The notes under the pieces are model-generated. The model was given only the letters and a program-made list of their open reading frames with translations. It had not been told where the DNA came from and did no database searches. Positions 9,145 through 17,800 of a stretch of 43,714 nucleotides of DNA are shown here, piece by piece; position 1 is the first letter of the stretch; each line of letters starts with the position of its first letter. The DNA lies in contig PBND01000005.1 of NCBI GenBank assembly GCA_002722845.1, positions 1 to 43,714 of the forward strand, written 5' to 3'. The position numbers and the translations under genes were made by a program. Origin of the DNA: Myxococcales bacterium (GTDB taxonomy: Bacteria > Myxococcota > UBA4151).

Positions 9145-10440
9145 TTGTCTGATTATCTCGTCAATCTAAGCCGAAAGGGCTGGTTTCGGGGCACTGTCCG
9201 AGGCCTAGGCCTACCCATTCCTCTACCAGCTACCCTCAAGCGAGTTGAGGGGCCCTGGGCCGAGCAACCCCTAGAGCACTGCAGCTTTGAATCATGGGGT
9301 GGGAATCTCGACGTCTTGCTCAACGGCCTCGGCGCTTCACCGGCGAGTCACGATGAAGCACTCGGACTCGCCGTCTTCGCTGCCCGGGCCCTCAAAACAC
9401 CGATGGATTTAGCTTCATTACATGAATTCTTCAGCCCGCGAATGAAACGGCTGGAATCCTCTGGAAGACTCATCATCATTGGTCATTCGCCAAAGCGTTG
9501 CGACCACCCCGCAAGCCAAGCCACGGCCGGCGCTCTTGCTGGATTTATTCGCAGTTGTGCCAAGGAATTGGGCAAGAGAGGCGTTACCGCCAATCTAATC
9601 TCCTGCGTCGGAAACCCAGATCTGGCACCGCCACTGGCCTTTTTCGGCAGCCCGCGGAGCGCCTTCATCACGGGACAAGTTATCGAATTAGAAGGCGATG
9701 GGCTGGTGACACACGCCTGGTCGAAGGCCCTCCAAGGTCAACGAGCGGTCATCACGGGTGCGGCCCGCGGGATCGGACTTGCCACGGCGGAACGCTTCGT
9801 CAGCGAGGGCGCTGATCTCCTCATGGTCGACCTGGGGGGTGACGACGGCAGCCTGGAACGGGAGGCTGACCGCCTTGGAGCCAAAGCGCTGGCTCTCGAT
9901 ATTACCTCAGAGACTGCCGGTGCGCAGATGCTCGAGGCCCTGGGCGGATCGGTTGATCTGGCTATCCACAATGCAGGTATCACTCGGGATCGCACCCTGG
10001 CGAAGATGTCCGCGGACAACTGGAACCAGGCGGTAGCGGTGAATCTAGGGGCCGTCGAACGCATGCTTGAGACGCTCCCCGTTCAAGACGGTGGCCGGAT
10101 CGTCGTGCTGAGCTCGGTTGCAGGCTTAGCCGGCAACTTTGGGCAAACCAACTATGCCGCAGCCAAAAGCGGGCTCGCCGCCATGGTCAGATACCATGCC
10201 CCTAGCCTTCGCCCACGGGGCATCACCCTCAACGCAATCGCTCCCGGTTTCATCGAAACCCGCCTTACTGCAGCTATTCCGTTTGCCACCCGGGAGGGAG
10301 GGCGCCGGCTCGCTGCATTGGGTCAAGGTGGGCTACCCATCGATGTGGCCGAGGCCATCACCTTCCTCTCTCTCCCCGCCGCCAAGCATATCTCAGGTCA
10401 GGTGCTTCGAGTCTGTGGTGGCAGCTACCTCGGAGCCTAG
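9145..10440 (+). CDS. fabG: 3-oxoacyl-thioester reductase, FabG4-type (two-domain SDR)
   Basis: This 431-residue protein is the size of high-molecular-weight FabG (FabG4) rather than the usual 245. The first 195 residues form a degenerate flavodoxin-like or SDR-like domain. The C-terminal half is a full short-chain dehydrogenase with TGAARGIG (204-211), NAG (276-278), a serine in SSVAG (about 323) and the YAAAK motif (Y337, K341). It would reduce 3-oxoacyl-CoA or -ACP with NAD(P)H. TTG 9145 is chosen as start because AAAGGA lies just upstream. The thiolase gene follows with overlapping codons, which resembles the neighbourhood of fabG4 and fadA2 in mycobacteria. The pair could act in fatty-acid or polyester-type acyl-CoA metabolism. 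The palindromes at 9091-9128 probably control it. Confidence 0.9.
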   Translation: MSDYLVNLSRKGWFRGTVRGLGLPIPLPATLKRVEGPWAEQPLEHCSFESWGGNLDVLLNGLGASPASHDEALGLAVFAARALKTPMDLASLHEFFSPRMKRLESSGRLIIIGHSPKRCDHPASQATAGALAGFIRSCAKELGKRGVTANLISCVGNPDLAPPLAFFGSPRSAFITGQVIELEGDGLVTHAWSKALQGQRAVITGAARGIGLATAERFVSEGADLLMVDLGGDDGSLEREADRLGAKALALDITSETAGAQMLEALGGSVDLAIHNAGITRDRTLAKMSADNWNQAVAVNLGAVERMLETLPVQDGGRIVVLSSVAGLAGNFGQTNYAAAKSGLAAMVRYHAPSLRPRGITLNAIAPGFIETRLTAAIPFATREGGRRLAALGQGGLPIDVAEAITFLSLPAAKHISGQVLRVCGGSYLGA

Positions 10441-11729
10441 TGCCCATGTCTGAACGCGCCGTCATCGTCGCCGGGTCAAGAACCCCCTTTGCTCGGGCCT
10501 TCGCCCAGATGCACAAGTTGGATGCTATTCAACTGGCCAATGCTGCTGTGACCGGCTTGCTTGAGCGTACTCAGTTAGAGAAGGACCAAGTCGATGCCGT
10601 CCGTTGGGGAGGTGTTGTCTTGCCTAGTGCAAGTCCCAACATCGCTCGAGAGTTGGCCATTGACCTAGACTTACCGGCGGAGGCTGAGGCCATGACCGTC
10701 ACCCGGGCCTGCGCCAGCGGCCTGCAAGCGGTCGTCGAAGCAGTCGAACTCATCGAGCGCGGCCACGCGGAGGTGGTCATCGCTGGGGGTGGTGATTCAA
10801 GTTCCAACTTCGAGGTCGCTCTTCCACCACATGTCATCCATGCCTTCGCACCATTGGCCCTTGGAAAAGGCTTGGGATTTGGCGGCTGGATGAATGCGCT
10901 AGGGCAATTCGTCCCCCCCTGGAAGGCGCTGCCACGGGCACCCAAAGTCGCTGAGCGCAGCACCGGCGAGGTCATGGGGGAGTCGGCCGAGAAGATGGCG
11001 GCCATCCATGGGATTTCAAGACAGGCGCAAGACGAGTTGGCCCTTTTGAGCCAGCAGAGAGCCGCTGCAGCCTGGGATTCCGGATTCCTTCAAGAGGAAG
11101 TCGTCGGCGTCGAGTTGCCAAACGGCGAACGACTCGAACGGGATACGCTGGTTCGCCCCAACACCAGCGTAGAACGGCTCGCCAAACTCCGCCCGGCTTT
11201 TGCCGAAAATGGCACCTTGACCGCTGGAAACTCTACGGCATTGACGGATGGTGCTGCGGCTGTTTTGCTCATGAGTGAATCGAAAGCCCAGCGTCTAGGC
11301 TATCAGCCATTGGCTGCCTTCAAGAGCTGGTCTTTCGTCGGTGTCGACCCACGGGACCAACTGCTGATCGGCCCTGCACTGGCCATGCCCTTGGCCCTGG
11401 AGCGGGCCGGTCTAACCCTTGACGATATGGACCTCGTCGATATCCATGAGGCCTTCGCCGCAGTGGTTCTCTGCTGCTTGAAGGCCATGGAAAGTGGGGA
11501 CTTCTGCCGAGAACGCCTGGGCCTAACCGAAGCCGTTGGCTCAATCGATTCTGATCGCTTGAATGTCTACGGGGGCAGTATCGCCCTCGGTCACCCCTTC
11601 GCCGCAACCGGCGCAAGGATGGTCACCACGATGGCCAGAGGCTTACACGACGGCGACCGTCAGCATGCTCTGCTTGGCCTATGTGCTGCCGGCGGCCTGG
11701 GGGCCGCCGCCGTCCTAGAGCGCCTCTAA
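10440..11729 (+). CDS. Acetyl-CoA acyltransferase (thiolase, FadI/FadA2-like)
   Basis: The product is about 427-429 residues depending on the start (GTG 10440, overlapping the preceding TAG, or ATG 10446). The thiolase signature is complete. The nucleophilic cysteine is in TRACASGLQA (C91 counted from GTG), a GHP motif in LGHPFAATGA carries the active-site histidine, and the second cysteine is in LCAAGGLGAAA near the C-terminus. The NEAF-type motif appears as HEAFAA. The enzyme would condense or cleave 3-ketoacyl-CoA. Its length and the insertion between the two halves fit the longer FadI/FadA2 thiolases rather than PhaA. It is cotranscribed with the FabG4-type reductase, so the pair can carry out two consecutive steps of beta-oxidation or its reverse. 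Confidence 0.92.
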   Translation: MPMSERAVIVAGSRTPFARAFAQMHKLDAIQLANAAVTGLLERTQLEKDQVDAVRWGGVVLPSASPNIARELAIDLDLPAEAEAMTVTRACASGLQAVVEAVELIERGHAEVVIAGGGDSSSNFEVALPPHVIHAFAPLALGKGLGFGGWMNALGQFVPPWKALPRAPKVAERSTGEVMGESAEKMAAIHGISRQAQDELALLSQQRAAAAWDSGFLQEEVVGVELPNGERLERDTLVRPNTSVERLAKLRPAFAENGTLTAGNSTALTDGAAAVLLMSESKAQRLGYQPLAAFKSWSFVGVDPRDQLLIGPALAMPLALERAGLTLDDMDLVDIHEAFAAVVLCCLKAMESGDFCRERLGLTEAVGSIDSDRLNVYGGSIALGHPFAATGARMVTTMARGLHDGDRQHALLGLCAAGGLGAAAVLERL

Positions 11730-11745
11730 GTCTCAACGCTTCGCT

Positions 11746-11777
11746 AAAAAAAACAAACCGGCGGGTTTCCCCGCCGG
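11746..11777. terminator. Bidirectional intrinsic terminator
   Basis: A perfect 8-bp stem (CCGGCGGG, loop TTTC, CCCGCCGG at 11758-11777) lies between the convergent thiolase and the large secreted-protein gene. Read on the minus strand it is followed by TTTGTTTTTTTT, a strong terminator for the large gene. On the plus strand it is followed by CTCGCTTTTC, which would serve the thiolase more weakly. Confidence 0.85.
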
Positions 11778-11805
11778 CTCGCTTTTCTCAACCGGATGCG
11801 AAGAC

Positions 11806-14800
11806 TTAGTCGTCGCAGTAATCAGCCTCGTTGATTGGTCCCAAGGACGGATCCTCAGGATCGGCGTAGTACTCGTTGTACAACACCACCATCCGGCAAC
11901 GGTTTGCCAGATACCGGTTCAAGGCCACATCCACATCACCAGCACGAAGCTCTTCGGTGCCGAGACGATACTGCTCCAGGGCTTCAAGCGCCTCGGGGTT
12001 CTCGTCGTAGCCTTCGAAGGTCACCAACGCATTGATGCTGTGGTAGATGGAGATGTCCAGCATACCGAACACCGAGGCAGCCAACAGGCTACGCCAGGTG
12101 TAGGTCTCAACCAACGCACCCTGCACCTGCCGCAGCTGATGGACGATCTCGACGATGTCCAAGTAGCAGAGGGTAAAGGTACGGTCGTTCAGGTTGTCAC
12201 GAACCAAGCGGTCCATGCAGCCCTGCACTTGGTTGAGGCGACGAATCACAACATCCAACTGATCACCACCCGCGTTGTTCACGTCACGGGCGCTGCGGAT
12301 CTCTTCCTTGATCACTGAGTGGATGATGTTGTTCAGCGCATAGACAAGGTCACGAAGTTCGCCATCCTCGATGGGATCTTCGCTCTCGTCCGCCGCCACG
12401 GTCCGCTCCGTCACCCGTTGCAGGTGGTCGTAGCGCAACTCGTAGAGCGCCGCCGCATCGTTGTACGCGTCCGCTGCACGGTCCGCCTGGGTCCGACCAT
12501 AGGCCTGGGCACGGGCATCGGCCAGCGTCGCACGGGCATCAGCCAAGGTCTCATCCCACCAGGCCGGGATCTGATCTTCGTTCGGATCCTGACCCTCTGG
12601 CGGATTGAGCAGGCCTTCTTGCTCGTCCAGATACAGCTGCATCTGACCGATCATCGCCTGGGAAATGTCCGTCTCAAGGATGCGGAAGTAGCTCGGTGCA
12701 TCGTTACGACGGGCACGACTCAAAGCCACCACACCACGCTCGGAGCGGCGGAAGCTCGGACCCCACTGAATCTGGCGCCGGCTAAAGTCAGGGCCGATGC
12801 CCTCACCCGTCCGAGCTTCCCAGTAGGACAAGGCCACCTCGAGATGGCTCTTCGCTTCGTCAAGATCCGTCTGATACTCCTCGTCGGCCGCATCCAACAG
12901 CGCCGTCTCGATCCGGTTCGCAACATCCGTCAGCGCACGCTTGTAGTCACGCAGCAGGAAGTAGCGATCATCGATCGTCCGGTTACCAGCGAAGTCCAGA
13001 ATCTCGATCCGCAGCACGTGCTGACGCACCTGGTCACGGTCGAAGGTCCGAAGCTTCGTCAAGTCGAGGTGTGCACGTCCGTCCACCATCATGCAGGGAA
13101 CAGCACCCTCACGGCACGTGAAGTCGGTGACCTCCGCCGGACCATGGATCAGACGACCCGAGCCCGCGATCGTGCGCTGCATCAACACCAACTCACGACC
13201 CCACTCACTGGCTTCCTCACCACCCTGACCCGGGTTCAACATCACTCGAATGAAGCGCACGCCAGAACGGTCATCGCTCACGGTCATGTTGCCCAGATCA
13301 AGCTTGTTACCCACAAAGAGGCGAGGCCAGGTGTCCACATTTTCTGGATCCACACTCGCCTGGTCCAAAGCCTCCATGTCGTGCTCCGGAAGGATCGTGT
13401 CCTTACCGAAGGTCAGGTTCGGTACCAGGGCGAACTCGTCGCAGTGCCACAACTGAACGTTCGTGCCCAAGTAGTCACCGTCACTGGTATAGGAACCGAT
13501 GAACTCACCTTCGCCACCATCATCCACTTGATCCGGCTCCGGCAGCCAGACGCTGCGAGCCGCATTGCGAGGATCATTGCACTCGTCGCTGAAGCGAGTC
13601 AGTCGTGCACGCACCGTCACGTTTCCATTGACGTAGGTGCCCATCTCGACCGCACGACCACCCACCGTGATGGTGTGCTCCGCAGCCAAGGTCGGACGCC
13701 GAACTTCAACACGCTGAATCGCCTCACGGCAGTTCTGCGCCGGATCGCAACCCGTCCAGGTCACATCGTGGACAATGATGCTGCCCTCAACACGACCGCC
13801 AGGACCAGGAATCCGAGTCCCCTGGGCATCCGAAGTCGCCCAGCAGTAGTCGTCACCCTTGTCAGGCGCCACCGTCAGCTCGTGGGGGAAGTACGAGTTA
13901 TCCTCGATCCGAGGACGGGGAATGTATGACGTCACACAGTCGCTCTCGTCATCACCCACAACCAAGGTCGGCAGCGGACTAAACGTCGGCGCTGTCGTAT
14001 CTTGGATCGTCACCTCATACGTGCCCACCGTGCTGTTACCGGAGTTATCCCGCAACAACACACGCACGGTGTGGTTCCCCACCCCGCCCGGGTTGCTGGA
14101 ACGCTGGTAGACCACGTCAGCGGCAGGCAACCAATCGCCTTCGCCGTCTTGTCGACTCGTCTGCGTCACCGCCAACTCAGCATCACAGGCATCCCAGCCA
14201 CGGAACTGGGTCCCGTTGGCCGTCTCACCATGCAAGCTCTTCGGCGTGATCTGCGTCCCTTGAGGACTCGTCGCTTCCACCACCAAGGGCGGACCCGCTG
14301 CAAACGTCGGACGGGTCGTGTCTCGAACATCCACACGCTGCAGACCCGAATAGCCCACATTGCCCGCACTGTCCGAAGCACGCCAACGCACATGGTGCGT
14401 ACCCAACTGCAAGGCGACGCCATCCACAGGAATATCACCCCGACCGATCACCTCAGGTGTGGCGATGTTCGTGGCGCTCATCCGCTTGTCCACAAGGTCT
14501 CGAACCTCTGGAAGACCCAGGTTCGCCTTGTTCACAACCGTACCCTGCAGATTCTCCTGTTCCAGAATCACGTAGGCAGGTGCCGTGACCGTCGGCGGCG
14601 TCTTGTCGAAGACGAAGCTCTGGCTCGGACCCGTCACCACCGTCCGGTAAGGTGCACCACGGGGATACTCCGTCACCGCACGCCAGCAGTAGTGCATACC
14701 GTCGACCAGGTTGCTCAGCGTCAGACGATGGCTGTCCATCGCTTGGTTCGCCGAGTTGATCGCCGACCAGCCACCACCGTCACAGCCGCCATTCGCATAG

Positions 14801-17800
14801 CGGCCAGCAGCCTTGTACTGGACCTGACCAAAGGCACCCGGCGTGCTGTTAAACACCACCGTCGCCGCATTCCGAGCCTTGTCGATGTTCGCCACCGATT
14901 CGCCCGAAGTGAAGGGGAACCGGCGCAGCTGCCAGCCCGTCTCCACCGAGCCCGCCAAGTTCTCAAGGCGGATGTTCACGGTGTAGTCACGACCCGCCGT
15001 CAACTGGGCCGACGGATAGATCCGCTGACCACTACCGTTGACGCCGATGCTCTCCAGGTTCTCCGTACCGATGGCCTGGTTGCCGTGACGCAAGGTCATC
15101 GTCGCCTGCACATCCGTGTTCGGTGTCACGTTCCAGCGCAAGTTACCGCCGGTACCGTTGACCACGAAGGGACCTTCGACAGCCAACTTGTCCACCAGCA
15201 TGTTCCGGTCCGTACGGCCAAACTCATCAGCCTCACCGGCCCAGTCGTTCATTAGCTCAGCGCGATACGTGTGCTCACCCGCGGCCAGTTGAACCGTCGT
15301 TTGATACCACTGCATCTCACCCCAGCCGTCACCCACAATCCGGCTGTTCTCACCCACTTGGTTCCCGTCGATCAGGAAACCAGCTTCGAGAAGATCAGAG
15401 CCTGCCTGCTGGGCACCCAAACGAGCGCTCAGAATGTAGGTGCCAGCCTCAGAGGCTGTGAAGGTGGCTTCGGAGCCACCGCCATTACGACAGTGATTGA
15501 CACCATCGCCACTCGGTCCACAGGTCCCAGCGCCGGCGGCGGGCAGGCTCTCGGCCTCCCACACCGTACGACTGGCATTCACACGCACGCTGATGCGGGC
15601 GTCGTAACCCAGAATACGGGGGATCAACTGCAGGACAGGGGTGTTGAGACCCTTGACCGCAACACCGGCCGTGTTCTCGGCCTCCATCCGGATGCAGTAG
15701 GCATGACCACGAACCAGGTTATCGAAAGTCTGGTTGAAGTCCGTCGCCTTCTGCGGCGTCGCCAGGTTGCGCAGGTAGAAACCACCGGAGCAATTGTTAC
15801 CATTGCCACCACGGAACAGCTTCGCCCGCAGGAACGCACGTTCCGTCGAGGTGAAGCGGACCTGCACCGTCGCATTGCGCTGATCCAAGCTCACACTCGG
15901 ACCCGTGATCCGCGGGAGATACTCTTCGTAAGCCGGGTTCCGATACAGCACCTTGCCGTCCTGACCACCCGCAGCGGGCAGCAGGTTGTTCGACAGCGGC
16001 ACGTATTGGTTATTGGAGCTCATGCCGATCTTCACCCGACCACCACCAGAGAACTGGGCGTAGTGGGCATCACGACCCGCACGGTGCTGAGCGCCGTAAC
16101 GGAACTCAACCCGGTTCAAGCCACGGTACAACACAGCTTGCACATCCACAGAGTGCGGATCACGGCCACGCTCACGACAATCCCAGGTGATCACGAAGCG
16201 CTCCGGCGGCGCCGTCAGACGCTTCCAGTACACACCATCGCAGTAGAGGTTGGCGAACAGCGGCGCCACCAAATGGGGACGGTCACCGGCTGCACCCCAA
16301 GCCGCAGGCACGGGGTCACTGTCCACATTGTTGTCGCCGAAACTGAACCAACCGTTGGTACTGATCGCCACTCGGTTCTGGTAACGACCGAAGTAGATGA
16401 AATCGAAGCCGAGGGCCACCGAAGCGGTCGCATCGTCCCGATCACGCATACGACCCGGGTTCAGATCGGTGATCTCATCCCAGACCCGCTCGCTGGTCAT
16501 GTTCGCCGTGTAACCCGCACCCGTAACCGTTGTCGGCAGACCAGCCACACTGGCGGCCCGAGCCGTGTTCAGCACCCCGTTATGGGCCACCACCTTGACG
16601 CAATGCTGCGTCCGGCGACGGACCCTGGAGGCCATCCAATCGATGCGGTCACGATGGTAACCCGAATCACTGTTCGTGACTCGAGCCACCTGTTGACCGC
16701 TACAACTGTTACCGTCGACAGCACCACGGAACAGCATAGCTTCCCAGCGCTCCGTATCACCCACTCGGGCGTAGGCGTGCACCGCACCACCCGCAGCCAC
16801 ACCGGTGACCGCGAAATTCTGCACCGTTGGCACCCTCAGGATGTTCGGTGACATCTCGGAGTGGCGGGCGTAGACCCGCGGTGGATTCACACCCCCAGCC
16901 TTCAGGTAAATATAGACACAATAACGGTAACCACGGCTGACACGGAACTCCCAGTCGATGGACCGAGACTGCCCGAAGCCACGGCTCGCTTCCACGCCCT
17001 GGTGGTTGTTACAGACGTTGTTCTGCGCTGCACCACCACGATACAGTGTGACCACACTCTCCGCCTGGTAGGTCCAGTCGGAACGAACCCGCAACACCGC
17101 CCGCCGTTGATCCGCAGTGACGTTCACGCTGCTGAAGCGAGGCACCAGCAGCTGACCGTAGCGGAAGATTCGACGCTGTCGACCGAGACGAACCTCGGCG
17201 CAGTAGTTGTAGCCACGGACGATGCCGCCCACGTTGCGCTGATTCCAAGTGCGCGAGTCGCCGGTTCCGTTCCAGGGAATGTTGTAGCGATAGAGTCGGG
17301 CCGAGCGACAGTCGTTATCCCGATAGAAACTCAGATACGAAGCGTCGCCCGCGTTCCCGTGCCAGTCCGCGTTGATGTAGAACTCACCATTGTTCTGGTT
17401 GATGCTGCCTGTAAACGTTGACCAGCCCGCATTCGGTGCGGTCGTCGAATCGGCAGCTTGTCGATTACCACCGTCCCGTGTCGAGACCTGCAAACAGTAG
17501 AACTCGCCCCGCTGGATCTTATGCCAGCTACGGGAGTTGGTGTAGTTGAAGTAGTGGCGAGATGCCGCCCCTCGATCCCAAGGACCATGGACCTTTGTGC
17601 CATTACGACAGCTGCTGCCCGAACGATAACCACCCCGATAGAGATAGGCTCGGATCGGTGCCGAACTTGATAGATGAACATCCGCGGCGAACTGCGGCGT
17701 ATGCACGTGGCTTGTTCTTAAATCGATGCTCGTGATCGTCGCCCAACCCACATGAGGCGTCATCTTCGCCCACCAACGACGGGCCTGGTTACGATGGCGA

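Noticed and set aside
12319-17421. Chain of long plus-strand reading frames (up to 536 codons) opposite the giant protein gene
   Set aside because: They are antisense to a gene with signal peptide, domains, ribosome-binding site, promoter and terminator. Their products are rich in Arg, His and Thr without recognisable motifs, which is what codon bias of the real gene produces.
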